NCBI GenBank assembly: GCA_031275405.1
Contig: JAISOV010000058.1
Location: 1 to 51,090, forward strand
Source of the DNA: Clostridium sp.
GTDB taxonomy: Bacteria; Bacillota; Clostridia; Lachnospirales; Lachnospiraceae
DNA length: 51,090 nt
Direction: 5' to 3'
The position numbers and the translations under genes are program-made. This document shows positions 24,624 to 34,062 of the stretch, in pieces (positions within the stretch are counted from its first letter, which is position 1; each line of letters starts with the position of its first letter). The notes under the pieces are model-generated. The model worked only from the letters and a program-made list of their open reading frames with translations. It was not told the origin of the DNA and made no database searches.

Positions 24624-25801
24624 GATTTCTCCTTTGCAAGCAGTTCCAGGTTCTTCCGGATCAATTCGTACCGCTGCGCCACGCAGTCCGCGCTGCGCAA
24701 GGGATCCCGCGGCGTCTGGAACACATAGTCCGCAAGCTTTTCCACGCTTGTCACCGCCACATGCAGCCTGGTGTCGCCGGAAGCGTAGTACAGGAAAACC
24801 TTTCCTTCTTTGGTGGCAATCGCGCCGTTGGTGAACACCACGTTGGACACATCGCCGACCCGCTCCCCCTCCCTCGGGGCAAGGAGCAGGCCGGAGGGTT
24901 CCGCCGTCACTCTGGCAGGGTCGTCCAGCGCCGTGGCGAACGCGTAGAGGACATAGCGCAGACCCGCGGCGGTATTGCGCACACCGTGGGCAATGTGGAT
25001 CCAGCCCCTGTCCGTCTTGATGGGTACCGCCCCCGCGCCGTTTTTCGCTTCGGTGACGGTATGGTATCTGCGTAGACTGGTGATAATTTCCTCATCTATC
25101 ACCGCCCGGGTAATGTCCGCGCACAGGCCGAAGCCGATACCGGCTCCGGAACCGGTGTCGATGAAGTCGTCCATGGGTCTGGTGTAAAAAGCATATTTCC
25201 CTCCCACAAACTCCGGATGCAGCACCACATTCCTCTGCTGCGGAGAACGTCTGGTTCGCAGGTTGGCCAGCCTTTCCCAGGTCTTGAGATCCTTCGTGCG
25301 GACGATCCCGGCTTCCGCCACCGCCGCAGACAGATCCGTCATCTGCCGGTCTTTGCGTTCCGAGCAGAACACCCCGTAAAGATAGCCGTCCTCATGGCGC
25401 GTCAGGCGCATGTCGTATACGTTCGTCTCCTCCGGACAGGTGTCCGGAAGCAGTACCGGATAATCCCAGAAACGGAAGCCCTCGGTTCCGCTCTCGCTTT
25501 CCGCCACCGCGAAGAAGGATTTGCGGTCGTTCCCCTCCACCCTTGCCACCAGGTAGAATTTCCCGTCGAGTTCGATCGCGCCGGAGTTCATGACCGCGTT
25601 GATTCCCAGCCGCTCCATGAAATAAGGGTTCGTTTCCTCGTCCAAGTCGTAACGCCAGTGCAGCGGCGCGTGTTCCCGCGTCAGCACCGGGTATACATAA
25701 CGGTCGTAAACGCCGTTATAAAAAGTCTCGTCCACTCGGTTGGCTCGTTGTATCAGCCGTTCCTGTTTTTCCAGTTCTTCATAATATTTTCTGTGCGGCA
25801 T
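24620..25801 (-). CDS. GH130 glycoside phosphorylase (probable 4-O-beta-mannosyl-glucose phosphorylase)
   Basis: The 393-residue protein has the five-blade propeller family pattern, with the proposed general acid Asp92 in [11 protein letters not shown], the substrate-loop [14 protein letters not shown], and phosphate-contact regions [15 protein letters not shown] and [17 protein letters not shown]. Subfamily GH130_1 enzymes convert mannosyl-1,4-glucose and phosphate to mannose-1-P and glucose in mannan breakdown; the exact disaccharide is inferred from resemblance. The ATG at 25801 follows AAAGGA. It is translationally coupled to manA. Confidence 0.87.
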   Translation of the reverse strand: MPHRKYYEELEKQERLIQRANRVDETFYNGVYDRYVYPVLTREHAPLHWRYDLDEETNPYFMERLGINAVMNSGAIELDGKFYLVARVEGNDRKSFFAVAESESGTEGFRFWDYPVLLPDTCPEETNVYDMRLTRHEDGYLYGVFCSERKDRQMTDLSAAVAEAGIVRTKDLKTWERLANLRTRRSPQQRNVVLHPEFVGGKYAFYTRPMDDFIDTGSGAGIGFGLCADITRAVIDEEIITSLRRYHTVTEAKNGAGAVPIKTDRGWIHIAHGVRNTAAGLRYVLYAFATALDDPARVTAEPSGLLLAPREGERVGDVSNVVFTNGAIATKEGKVFLYYASGDTRLHVAVTSVEKLADYVFQTPRDPLRSADCVAQRYELIRKNLELLAKEKS

Positions 25802-25824
25802 CGTCAAGAGAATCCTTTCGTATG

Positions 25825-26060
25825 TAAAATGGGCCGCTTCGCGGCACAAAGTGTACTTCGCACGCTTGGCTCATTGCCTACGCATAGGACACCATGAATC
25901 CGCTCTGCGGACTCATGGTTCGCGTGCGTTCGCCAAATGGCTGCTCCGCAGCCGCTTGACTTCATACAGTCAGATTCTGCTTGTAAACAATCAGAATCTG
26001 ACTGTACTTGTCAAGGCCGCTTCGCGGCGCTTGGCTCATTGCCTACGCGTATGATACCAT
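25825..26060. repeat. Hairpin-rich intergenic repeats (family members 2 and 3)
   Basis: Copy one begins GGCCGCTTCGCGGC near 25829 and continues GCTTGGCTCATTGCCTACGC, then ATCCGCTCTGCGGACTCATG and GGTTCGCGTGCGTTCGCC. A shorter copy near 26016-26060 repeats GGCCGCTTCGCGGC and GCTTGGCTCATTGCCTACGC. The second half of copy one matches 10845-10925. No gene is seen here; it lies upstream of the GH130 gene. Confidence 0.75.
25955..26015. promoter_or_regulatory. 61-bp near-palindrome upstream of the GH130 gene
   Basis: Nested complementary arms: CTTGAC/GTCAAG at the ends, TACAGTCAGATTCTG with its 15-bp complement, and TTGT-AA-ACAA at the centre. It could be a large operator for a sugar regulator, an attenuator in the manA transcript, or a small inserted palindrome within the repeat region. 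Confidence 0.6.
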
Positions 26061-26462
26061 AAATTATTTTTTAATCATCCATAGAAAATGCTGTTTGTCT
26101 TTGATTTTTGATTTCTTCCTGTTTTTCGTCTGTTTCACTAGTTTTCCAGTTCTTTTTTCAGCAGTTTCTTCTCTTTCTTCTTTGATCTGTCTGGATTATA
26201 ATGAATATCAAGCAGCGTAATCCGCAAAGTGGTCTATGGAAATTGCTGCCTATGCCGTTGTTCTCTTATTTTTAAGCTGTATTTTACCTAAAAATTTTTC
26301 AGCAAACGGATTTTTGAAAAACAACAATATTTTTTACAATTTTTTTGTAGCCGCTGCCAAAACAGGCCCTGTATAATCACCCGCGCTTTTGCCATACTAA
26401 GGATCATATCCATGACATTTCCATAGTATAACTTATCGGAAGCCGCGCAGCGGCTTCCGATA
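26061..26462. other. AT-rich gene-free stretch
   Basis: About 400 bp of T-rich DNA on the plus strand. On the minus strand a short frame reads LLDIHYNPDRSKKKEKKLL before a TAG near 26137, without a convincing start; it may be a gene remnant. Near 26437-26466 an 11-bp inverted repeat (TATCGGAAGCC with its complement) could end a transcript. Confidence 0.4.
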
Positions 26463-26530
26463 AAAGGCGCCGCCCTTGCGCCGCGAATCGATTACAAGAA
26501 GCGGTTCCTGCTTCTTGTAATAGGATCGTT
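26463..26530. repeat. Hairpin-rich intergenic repeat (family member 4)
   Basis: AGGCGCCGCCCTTGCGCCGC followed by ACAAGAAGC/GCTTCTTGT arms. It aligns along about 64 bp with 48696-48758 at roughly three-quarters identity by eye. Confidence 0.65.
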
Positions 26531-26605
26531 CCGGTCTCCACGGAAACCGCCATCGGTATTGTCACTGACGGCTCCGCTGACCGATTGACAAGCGAGGTAA
26601 ACAGC

Positions 26606-26749
26606 ATGGCAAAAGCAGGAATGCGCCGCCCTGATCCAAAAGATCCGCACGGCACGCAGAGCAACAAGAAAACAAACTTCCCTAAAAACGAGACGCCTCC
26701 TGTTCCGGAAATACAAGGCAAAGCAAAGTCCGGGAAAAAGAAGGCATAA
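26606..26749 (+). CDS. Small conserved-looking protein, 47 aa (MAKAGMRRPDP type)
   Basis: ATG at 26606, TAA at 26747-26749, with GCGAGGTAAACAGC as ribosome site. The product begins MAKAGMRRPDPKDPHGT and ends in a Lys-rich GKAKSGKKKA, with VPEIQGK before it. It is hydrophilic, basic and probably disordered. I recall short clostridial proteins beginning in the same way, so it is likely a real conserved gene rather than chance, but no function is known to me. It sits 32 bp before the AraC gene, in the same direction, and may share its transcript. Confidence 0.75.
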   Translation: MAKAGMRRPDPKDPHGTQSNKKTNFPKNETPPVPEIQGKAKSGKKKA

Positions 26750-26781
26750 GACAAAAACAGGATCAAAGAGGAACCTCCGCC

Positions 26782-27690
26782 ATGTTTCAGGAACTGTATG
26801 TCACCCTCTCGCCCAAGGATCTTTCCGCTCCTTATCTGCCGCAGGATCTTCCGGTGGACCACGATGCCGCCAGATACCTGCTGTATGGCATTGCCTGCTG
26901 TCAGGGAACGCTGCCGGCGGGTTTCCACTGTTCTTTCCAGTCTTTTCCTGCCTTCTGCCTGCTCCACGTGGGTTCCGGGGCGGTACAGTACGGCACGTTC
27001 CCGTCCTCCCGTCTCGTCCTGGCTCCTTTGGAGGCGGGCAGTCTTTCTTTTTTTGACTGCCGGCTCCCGCACCGTCTGGAATGCGGTTCCGCCGCCGAAT
27101 ATGAGATCCTGTACTTCGGCGGCTCCCCCGCCCCCTATTATGCCGAACGGTTTCTCGCGCCGCCCTCGGTACCGGACGGCATAAGGGAAACGGAAGCTTC
27201 CGTGCGCCGCCCCCGTTCCCTCCCGGCTTCTCCCCGTACCCTGTACCGTTTGCATAGCCTGACGGACGCCGCCGGGGAGATGGACTGCCTGTACCGCCAC
27301 AAACTGCTGACCGATCTGCTGACCGGGCTGCTGTCAGACTGCGCCCCCGCCAGGAACCATGTCCCCCCTTACCTGAAACAGATCCGCAACGAACTGGAGA
27401 AGCACTATACCCTGCCGCACACCCTCGGAAGCCTGGAAACCGCTTTCCAGATGAACCGCTACCGGATCTGCCGGGATTTCAAGCAGTATTATCAGACCTC
27501 CCCCATCCAGTATCTGCATGAGACGCGTGTCCACATCTCGCAGGCCCTGCTCCGGGGAACCGCTATGAAAATACATGAGATCAGCTATGAGGTCGGCTAT
27601 GAGAACGTGAACCACTTCATTTCCCACTTCAAAAAAGCGACGGGCACGACGCCCGCCGCTTACCGAAAACACAGCGCTTCCTATCTGTGA
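26782..27690 (+). CDS. AraC-family transcriptional regulator with N-terminal cupin-like domain
   Basis: The 302-residue protein has an N-terminal ligand-binding region of about 170 residues (SFPAFCLLHVGSGAVQYG, SLSFFDCRLPHRLECG) and a C-terminal pair of HTH motifs: TLGSLETAFQMNRYRICRDFK and KIHEISYEVGYENVNHFISHFKKATGTTPAAYR. This architecture is typical of sugar-responsive AraC activators. GH130-manA, transcribed away from it on the other side of the intergenic repeats, is the obvious candidate target, which is inference. It ends 55 bp before the convergent clpB stop. Confidence 0.9.
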   Translation: MFQELYVTLSPKDLSAPYLPQDLPVDHDAARYLLYGIACCQGTLPAGFHCSFQSFPAFCLLHVGSGAVQYGTFPSSRLVLAPLEAGSLSFFDCRLPHRLECGSAAEYEILYFGGSPAPYYAERFLAPPSVPDGIRETEASVRRPRSLPASPRTLYRLHSLTDAAGEMDCLYRHKLLTDLLTGLLSDCAPARNHVPPYLKQIRNELEKHYTLPHTLGSLETAFQMNRYRICRDFKQYYQTSPIQYLHETRVHISQALLRGTAMKIHEISYEVGYENVNHFISHFKKATGTTPAAYRKHSASYL

Positions 27691-27745
27691 CGCCGGCGAC
27701 ACACGTTACGGTTCCGCCGCCCCTGCGTAACCGGCAGACGGAGCC

Positions 27746-30343
27746 TTATCCGCGGCTTTGGCGCAGACACTCGGCTTTCAGCCCGCCGTCCTCCACGCTG
27801 ACCCAGATGACGTCCCCTCGATCCGCCCGGTCTTCCAGGATCAGTTTGGCGGCAAGGGTTTCCACGTGCTTCTGGAGGTAGCGTTTCAGCGGCCTTGCGC
27901 CATACACCGGATCATAAGCGTTGTCCACCACATAGGCCAGGGCTTTTTCACTCAGCTCCAGGGTCAGCTCCTTGTCCTGTAGTCTGCGGTTTAGATCCGC
28001 CGTCACCAGACGGACGATGTGTATCATGTCGTCCTTCGTCAGGGGCTTGAAAAGGATGACTTCATCCAGCCGGTTGAGGAACTCCGGACGGAAATGGCTG
28101 CGCAGCTCGTTCATCACCGCCGTCTCCGCTTCCGGCCGGATCTCGCCCGCCGGGCTGATCCCTTCCAGCAGATAACCCGCCCCGATGTTCGACGTCATAA
28201 TCAGGATGGTGTTCTTGAAATCCACCGTGCGCCCTTGGGAATCCGTAATGCGCCCGTCGTCCAGAACCTGCAGCAGCACATTGAACACCTCCGGATGGGC
28301 TTTCTCGATTTCGTCAAACAGCACCACGCAGTAAGGCTTCCGGCGGACAGCTTCCGTCAGCTGCCCCCCCTCTTCATAGCCCACATAGCCGGGAGGCGCC
28401 CCGATGAGCCGGGAAACGGAATACTTTTCCATATATTCGCTCATATCAATGCGCACCATGTTCCCGGCGTCGTCAAACAGGCTCGCCGCCAAGGACTTCG
28501 CCAGTTCCGTCTTCCCTACCCCCGTAGGGCCTAGGAACAGGAAAGAACCGATGGGCTTTCCGGGATCCTTGATGCCCGCCTTGGAGCGCAGGATCGCTTC
28601 CGCCACTTTCGTGACCCCCTCTTCCTGCCCCACCACCCGTCTGTGCAGCTCTTCGCCCAAGTGGAGGGTCTTGTTTCTTTCGCTTTCGTTCAGCTTCGTG
28701 ACCGGGATCCCCGTCCAGCGGGAAACGATTCGGGCAATCTCTTCCTCCGACACCCGCTCATGGACGAAAGACAGATCGGACTGGTGGATCTGCTCCTCTT
28801 CCCGCTCCAGCCGTTTCTTCAAGGCCGGCAGCCTCCCGTAGGCAAGTTCGGCGGCTTTTTCCAGATCCCCCTCTCTCTGGGCAATCTGAATCTGATTGTG
28901 TACTTCGTCTATTTCTTCGCGCAGTTTCGACAGTCTTTCCACGGAATCCTTTTCCTGGTCCCACTTCGCCTTGCGGCTGTAAAATTCTTCCCGCTGATCC
29001 GCCAGATCCCTTTGCAGGTCTTCCAGACGTTCCATGCTGATCCGGTCGTCTTCTTTTTTCAAGGCCGCTTCTTCGATCTCCATCTGCATGATCTTGCGCT
29101 GCAGTTCGTCCAGCTCCGTGGGCATACTGTCCAGTTCCGTCTTAATCAGGGCGCAGGCCTCGTCCACCAGGTCGATGGCCTTGTCCGGCAGGAAACGGTC
29201 GGAAATGTAGCGATCGGACAGCACGGCGGCGCTGACCAGGGCAGTGTCCATGATCTTCACGCCGTGGTACACCTCGTAGCGCTCTTTCAGGCCCCGCAAA
29301 ATGGAAACCGTTTCCTCGACCGTCGGCTCCTCCACCATGACCGGCTGGAACCGCCGCTCCAGCGCCGCGTCCTTTTCTACGTACCTGCGGTACTCGTCCA
29401 AGGTCGTGGCGCCGATACAGTGGAGTTCCCCTCTGGCCAGCAGAGGCTTGAGCATGTTGCCCGCGTCCAAGGCTCCGTCCGTCTTCCCGGCTCCCACGAT
29501 GGTGTGCAGTTCGTCGATGAATAAGATGATCTGCCCGTCGCTGTTCTTGACATCCTCCAGCACCGCTTTCAGCCGTTCCTCAAATTCCCCCCGGTATTTG
29601 GCGCCCGCCACCAGCGCCCCCATATCCAGGGCAAAGATCTTCTTCTCCTTCAGCCCCTGCGGCACGTCGCCGCGCACGATCCTCTGCGCCAGCCCCTCCG
29701 CGACCGCCGTCTTCCCCACGCCCGGCTCCCCGATCAGCACCGGGTTGTTCTTCGTCTTGCGGGATAAAATGCGGATCACGTTGCGGATCTCGCCGTCGCG
29801 TCCGATGACGGGATCCAGTTTCTGGTTCCGCGCTTTCTCTACCAGTTCCTGTCCGTATTTTTCCAAGGTGTCATAGGTGGCTTCCGGGTTGTCGCTGGTC
29901 ACTCTCTGGTTGCCGCGCACGGTGGACAGCGCCTTTAAGAAGCGTTCGCGGTTGATCCCGTATTCTTTCCAGATCTCCCGGATCTGTGGACTGGGGTATT
30001 TCAGCATCGCCAAAAACAGATGTTCCACGGAGACGTACTCGTCGCCGAGCTGCTTCGCTTCGTCTTCCGCGCTGACCAGCGCCTTGTTCAGATACTGCCC
30101 CATAAAGACGCTGCCGCCCTGCACCTTCACGCGCTTCGCCAGCGCCTGTTCCACGCGGCGGCGGAAATGCTCCCCCTGAATCTCCATCTTTTCGATCAGC
30201 TTCCCGATCAGGCTCTCCTCTATCGTCAAAAGGCTGTAGAGCAGATGTTCCTGCTCCATCTCCTGATTCCCGTATTCATAGGCAAGCTTCTCACAGTTGT
30301 TCACGGCTTCCACTGATTTCTGTGTAAATTTCTGAATGTTCAT
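27746..30343 (-). CDS. clpB: ATP-dependent disaggregase ClpB
   Basis: The 865-residue chaperone has the N-terminal Clp repeat domain, NBD1 with GEPGVGKT near 205-212, the long coiled-coil middle domain (about 400-525), NBD2 with GPTGVGKT near 600, and a C-terminal domain. It resolves aggregates with the DnaK system, which is not in this window. The ATG at 30343 follows GGGAGGGCAAAGTGG. No CIRCE or CtsR box is visible before it, so stress control is unclear. It lies downstream of the unknown four-gene operon but has its own promoter. Confidence 0.96.
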   Translation of the reverse strand: MNIQKFTQKSVEAVNNCEKLAYEYGNQEMEQEHLLYSLLTIEESLIGKLIEKMEIQGEHFRRRVEQALAKRVKVQGGSVFMGQYLNKALVSAEDEAKQLGDEYVSVEHLFLAMLKYPSPQIREIWKEYGINRERFLKALSTVRGNQRVTSDNPEATYDTLEKYGQELVEKARNQKLDPVIGRDGEIRNVIRILSRKTKNNPVLIGEPGVGKTAVAEGLAQRIVRGDVPQGLKEKKIFALDMGALVAGAKYRGEFEERLKAVLEDVKNSDGQIILFIDELHTIVGAGKTDGALDAGNMLKPLLARGELHCIGATTLDEYRRYVEKDAALERRFQPVMVEEPTVEETVSILRGLKERYEVYHGVKIMDTALVSAAVLSDRYISDRFLPDKAIDLVDEACALIKTELDSMPTELDELQRKIMQMEIEEAALKKEDDRISMERLEDLQRDLADQREEFYSRKAKWDQEKDSVERLSKLREEIDEVHNQIQIAQREGDLEKAAELAYGRLPALKKRLEREEEQIHQSDLSFVHERVSEEEIARIVSRWTGIPVTKLNESERNKTLHLGEELHRRVVGQEEGVTKVAEAILRSKAGIKDPGKPIGSFLFLGPTGVGKTELAKSLAASLFDDAGNMVRIDMSEYMEKYSVSRLIGAPPGYVGYEEGGQLTEAVRRKPYCVVLFDEIEKAHPEVFNVLLQVLDDGRITDSQGRTVDFKNTILIMTSNIGAGYLLEGISPAGEIRPEAETAVMNELRSHFRPEFLNRLDEVILFKPLTKDDMIHIVRLVTADLNRRLQDKELTLELSEKALAYVVDNAYDPVYGARPLKRYLQKHVETLAAKLILEDRADRGDVIWVSVEDGGLKAECLRQSRG

Positions 30344-30390
30344 CCACTTTGCCCTCCCGGCCATTCTGATTTGTTGTTCGTTCTATTTCA

Positions 30391-30419
30391 ACTATAACAG
30401 TAAGATGTGAAAAAAACAA
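30391..30419 (-). promoter_or_regulatory. Promoter of clpB
   Basis: TTGTTT (30419-30414), 17-bp spacer and TATAGT (30396-30391) on the minus strand, about 45 bp before the ATG. Confidence 0.55.
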
Positions 30420-30446
30420 GGCGAAAGTATAAACTTCTTATAAATT

Positions 30447-30466
30447 CTGCGCAAAGGAACGCGCAG
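30447..30466 (-). terminator. Hairpin after the four-gene operon
   Basis: CTGCGC/GCGCAG with an 8-nt loop, followed on the minus strand by AATTTATAAG. Located between the coiled-coil membrane protein gene and the clpB promoter, so a partial terminator is likely. Confidence 0.4.
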
Positions 30467-30529
30467 CCTCACATATGCGCGCCTTGTTCCCCAGGAGATT
30501 CCTGCCAAGCGACATACCCGCCACAGTCC

Positions 30530-31702
30530 TCACTGGAATTTCTTCTCATACCGATCCACCATCTGGAGGATCTCGTCCGAAAAACGCGGATAAAGCGCCG
30601 CAATATCGGTGATCTCTTTTTTGGCGTTCTGCGCCACCTCTTTATGATAGTCCATCTGTCTGCGCAAGGACTGTCTGCGCAGGATCAGTTCGTGGCGCAG
30701 TTCCACCATCTCCCGTTTATCCAGGATCGCGTTCACTTGATGGATCCAGCGCATGGGCGTCTTCACACGGCAGTCCTTCAGCTGCTCCACCAGCTGTTTC
30801 TGGTAATATACGACTTTCGCTTCCGCCTCCGCGTACTGCTTGCGTTCCTCCACTTCCCCCAGATACTGCCGCCAGCGCTTTTCCAGCTTTGCGGCGCTGT
30901 CCGTACTGTATTTCCTATAAAGGTAGTCCAGGAGGTTTACGTTGTTCACATAACGGATCTTTACCTTGTTCTGCAGCCGGATCAGCCGGTTCACGGCGTT
31001 TTCCACCCGGAGCCGCTCCCGCTGGGCTTCTGTGTATTTCAGGCACAGCACCACGACGACGGCCGCCACCGCGACGACCGCGATCAGATACCCGATAAAG
31101 GCGTCCATCCCGAACACGAACTGGAGCATCGCAAGCAGGCCCAGGCAGACGGCCAGGGCCGTCAGGAAGATCACGGACAGGCCTTTGTAGTTTGCCTGGA
31201 GGCTGTCCAGCTCCTGTCTCCGGTATTCATAGGCGTGGCGTTCCCCGTCCAGACGCTGCATATCCTTCTTGACCAAAGTATGGTAGCTTTCCGTCTCTTT
31301 CAGTCTGCGGATCCCCTCTTCCATCTCGCTTTCCTGCTGACTGGTTCGCTGGAATTCACTGTCCGGCATACGATCTTTTTTTTCACGGTAAACCGTCTTT
31401 TCTTGCTGGAAAGTCAGTATCTTATGGGCAATCAGGTGAATGCTTTCCCTCTCTTCCTCCGGAAGCGCGTCCACCTCTTCCGTGTCCGTCAGGTAGGAAG
31501 TGACCAGATGGTACTCCCCGGCCAGCTTGTCCAGTTCCCCGGAAGCTTCCGTAATCTGCTCCAGACAGTCCGCGATATATCTCTGGCGCTGCCCGGCATC
31601 CTGAAAGTCCACCTTAGCCCTGGCATAGTCGATCTCATCCCAGGCCGGCTCCTCTTTTATGACACGCTTTTTTTTCCCGAATACCTTCTGCCAAAACCTC
31701 AT
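30530..31702 (-). CDS. Coiled-coil membrane protein of the DUF5716/5717-like operon
   Basis: The 390-residue protein has a basic N-terminus (FGKKKRVIK), an acidic helical region rich in E/K/Q (about 30-165, coiled coil), two adjacent membrane helices near 174-196 and 202-222 forming a hairpin, and a second long coiled-coil region to the C-terminus. Both ends should face the cytoplasm. AGGAG lies 6 nt before the ATG. I recognise no enzymatic motif. As last gene of the operon it may anchor the complex made by the upstream genes to the membrane, which is inference. Confidence 0.75.
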   Translation of the reverse strand: MRFWQKVFGKKKRVIKEEPAWDEIDYARAKVDFQDAGQRQRYIADCLEQITEASGELDKLAGEYHLVTSYLTDTEEVDALPEEERESIHLIAHKILTFQQEKTVYREKKDRMPDSEFQRTSQQESEMEEGIRRLKETESYHTLVKKDMQRLDGERHAYEYRRQELDSLQANYKGLSVIFLTALAVCLGLLAMLQFVFGMDAFIGYLIAVVAVAAVVVVLCLKYTEAQRERLRVENAVNRLIRLQNKVKIRYVNNVNLLDYLYRKYSTDSAAKLEKRWRQYLGEVEERKQYAEAEAKVVYYQKQLVEQLKDCRVKTPMRWIHQVNAILDKREMVELRHELILRRQSLRRQMDYHKEVAQNAKKEITDIAALYPRFSDEILQMVDRYEKKFQ

Positions 31703-31720
31703 GCAAAACTCCTGTTCCGG

Positions 31721-32581
31721 TCATACGCTCCGGCGGTACTGATCTTTCAACGTCTGCACGATACGCTCATTTTCTTCATAGTACTTCTGGGTTTCCCCGG
31801 TTTCTTTCCATTCCTGCCGCTGTCTTAGACAGCGAAACTCCGGCGTTTCACGCCAGTCCCTCTGGAGGTTCTTCATGGTCTGCTCCAGCTGCAGGGAAGC
31901 CGAAAAATCCTCCTGCCTGTCCGCGACAAAGGCAATGTAGTCCTGGGCTTTCATTTCCATCCGCTTGGCCGCCAGATAAGACAGATAGCTGTCCTGGCTG
32001 CCGTCGGCTTCATAAGCGTGCAGAAAACACCCCGCCGCTTCCTCATACAGCATCAGCCCCGCCAGAGCCACGCCCTGATTGTGTATCAGTTCCGCCCGAA
32101 ACGGCACGGCGATCCCCTCCGCCAGAGCCGCAGCCGTTCCCGCCGTCTCTTTTTCCCATTCCCGCAGGAGCGTCTCATACTGAGCCAGCGCAAGCCCGTA
32201 CTTCTTCTTCCGGATCAGCTGATCCGCCATGCATTTGCGCTTTTCATAAAGATTCAGCCCCGCCCCTCTTTTCAGTGTCTGCTCCACCTGCCGCACGACG
32301 GCGCCGTCATAAAAGCCGACATACTCCAGAATGCGCACGACGAAAGCGCTCAGCGAACCTTTTTTGTGGATCAGCGGGTGCAGTTCCCCGGACAGATCCG
32401 TCAGCCCGCATTCCGTACCGATCCAAGCCAAAAGGGTATCGGACATGATTTTGGTATCCAGCAGGAAGGCGTTTTCCTTTAAGGCAAAACAAAGCTCCTC
32501 CATGCTGTATACCCGTATATCAAAACCGGTCAGACAATAGGGAACCGCCGCATATGTTCCCACACATACGCTTACATTCAT
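31721..32581 (-). CDS. TPR-like helical protein of unknown function
   Basis: The 286-residue cytoplasmic protein starts MNVSVCVGTYAAVPY and is mostly helical. Residues about 130-215 look like tetratricopeptide repeats (KKKYGLALAQYETLLREW; HNQGVALAGLMLYEEAAGCF). The N-terminal part (YSMEELCFALKENAFLLD) may bind a partner. It lies 18 bp from the membrane protein gene and 32 bp after the ATPase-like gene, so it is in the same operon. No catalytic motif is seen. Confidence 0.75.
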   Translation of the reverse strand: MNVSVCVGTYAAVPYCLTGFDIRVYSMEELCFALKENAFLLDTKIMSDTLLAWIGTECGLTDLSGELHPLIHKKGSLSAFVVRILEYVGFYDGAVVRQVEQTLKRGAGLNLYEKRKCMADQLIRKKKYGLALAQYETLLREWEKETAGTAAALAEGIAVPFRAELIHNQGVALAGLMLYEEAAGCFLHAYEADGSQDSYLSYLAAKRMEMKAQDYIAFVADRQEDFSASLQLEQTMKNLQRDWRETPEFRCLRQRQEWKETGETQKYYEENERIVQTLKDQYRRSV

Positions 32582-32613
32582 AGGTATGATGATCCTTTCT
32601 CACAAAGCGGACG

Positions 32614-33954
32614 CTAGTCCTCATACAGCCCCAGCTCTTCTTTCCACTCATGGCCGGACGAGGGCAAAAGCTCTCCGAACCCTAAATCCTCCACCTCTAC
32701 GCCCAGCCTGTCCTCACCCTTCATAGACAGCCGCAGCCGGATCCTTGTCACAGGCTGGATGCCCTCCAGCACGATCCGCGCCAGCCGGGCAGGTTTCCCG
32801 TTCAGCGGAGTGACCATCAGCTCCACGTCGTTTTCCTCCCTCAGGTAGAGTTCACAGGTGTTCTTCGCAGACCGCCAGTCGCAGCCGGCGTCCAGCAGCG
32901 CATAATAAAAAGGTTCTCCCTGTTTTTTTACTTTCATCCCGACATTGGCCTTTAATTTTTCCGTTCCAAGGAACACATACTCTTTCTCCAGCCCGCTTGG
33001 ATTCATCCGCTCCCGCATGGCGTAACAGGCGCCCTTGCTATACAGATTGCTGCCTTGGAACACCCTGCTGCTCTTACACAGATAACGCAAGGATTCTTTC
33101 ATCCAGTCTTCCGAATAATTCTCCCCGATCAGATATACCGAAGAAATCTTCTTTCCCTCGCAGAGCCGTCTTGCGACCGCCAGAAATTCCCGGTCAAGCT
33201 GTTCCTCCCATTGTTCTGACAGGCCTGCGTCTCGCGGGCTTTCCCTAGGCGGATTCTCGCCTATGGGCGGATTCTCGCTCATGGGCGGACCCTCGCTCAT
33301 GGGCCGCCTCGGGAAAAAAGGCTGCTCTTCCTCCTCGATGAGCAGGACCTTGGGTCTGGTACGTTCGTTCAGGTTCAGGCTGTATACTTTCACCCGCTCC
33401 TGCACATATTCCAGAAGCAGGCTCGTGTTTTTCCACAGTTCCTTCTCCTGATGGAGCATATAGCAGTAATAGCTTTCCCCGTAACTCTGGAAAGCAACCC
33501 TGGCTGTCTTCAGACCCAGCCCCGCCAGAGCCTGGGAAAGCACTTCCCTCTGCCGACTCGTCCAGCAGCGGCAGGTAAGCATGAGGGCGGCGATCCGATC
33601 CGGCCCGGCGACCGTCATCAGGCTCCGCTTCAGGAACAGCGTCAGCAACGCCACCGGATCATAGGCCGCCTCTTCGATCCGGATTGGCTCCCCGTCCTCC
33701 GCCAGATGGAGCAGGTCTTCGATGAGGATCCCTTCCCCGTCCTGCGCGCGGCGGAAAGCTTCCTGCCCACAGTACCACTGGTTGGCCTGATTCCGTTTGC
33801 AGAGAACCGTGGGGACATAGAGGTTCGTCGCTTCTTCCGTCATCCGGCTGCCGTTCTTCCCACGCTCGCCCTCCGCATAGCAGTAACTGATCTGGGAATG
33901 CACGTTGCCCAGATCATATCCTATGACCACCTGATTTCCATGAAATCCCAGCAC
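32614..33954 (-). CDS. Diverged actin/Hsp70-fold ATPase-like protein (resembles DUF5716)
   Basis: The 446-residue protein begins near GYDLGNVHSQISYC (12-25), which resembles the phosphate-1 loop of Hsp70/actin ATPases, and has a C-terminal segment (271-315: SSVYLIGENYSEDWMKESL, then RVFQGSNLYSKGACYAMRE) matching the adenosine-site region of Hsp70. A Pro/Glu-rich tandem stretch (MSEGPPMSENPP) near 219-236 is a flexible insert. There is no substrate-binding domain or membrane segment. GTG start at 33954 with GGAGGG upstream. The fold assignment is my reading of motifs; the DUF5716 name is from memory. Confidence 0.7.
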   Translation of the reverse strand: MLGFHGNQVVIGYDLGNVHSQISYCYAEGERGKNGSRMTEEATNLYVPTVLCKRNQANQWYCGQEAFRRAQDGEGILIEDLLHLAEDGEPIRIEEAAYDPVALLTLFLKRSLMTVAGPDRIAALMLTCRCWTSRQREVLSQALAGLGLKTARVAFQSYGESYYCYMLHQEKELWKNTSLLLEYVQERVKVYSLNLNERTRPKVLLIEEEEQPFFPRRPMSEGPPMSENPPIGENPPRESPRDAGLSEQWEEQLDREFLAVARRLCEGKKISSVYLIGENYSEDWMKESLRYLCKSSRVFQGSNLYSKGACYAMRERMNPSGLEKEYVFLGTEKLKANVGMKVKKQGEPFYYALLDAGCDWRSAKNTCELYLREENDVELMVTPLNGKPARLARIVLEGIQPVTRIRLRLSMKGEDRLGVEVEDLGFGELLPSSGHEWKEELGLYED

Positions 33955-34062
33955 AGCCGCACCCTCCCCGCCGCTTCCCGAAACATCCGCTCCGCATACT
34001 CCCTCTCTCTTACCGAAGCCGCTCCCCTGGCTCCCCGATGGATCTCTTGGCTGTATCTCTTT

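Noticed and set aside
26404..27300. 298-codon minus-strand frame
   Set aside because: Antisense to the AraC gene and the small 47-residue gene; no domain and no start signal.
30344..30420. CIRCE or CtsR box before clpB
   Set aside because: Neither the TTAGCACTC inverted repeat nor a GGTCAAA direct repeat is present.
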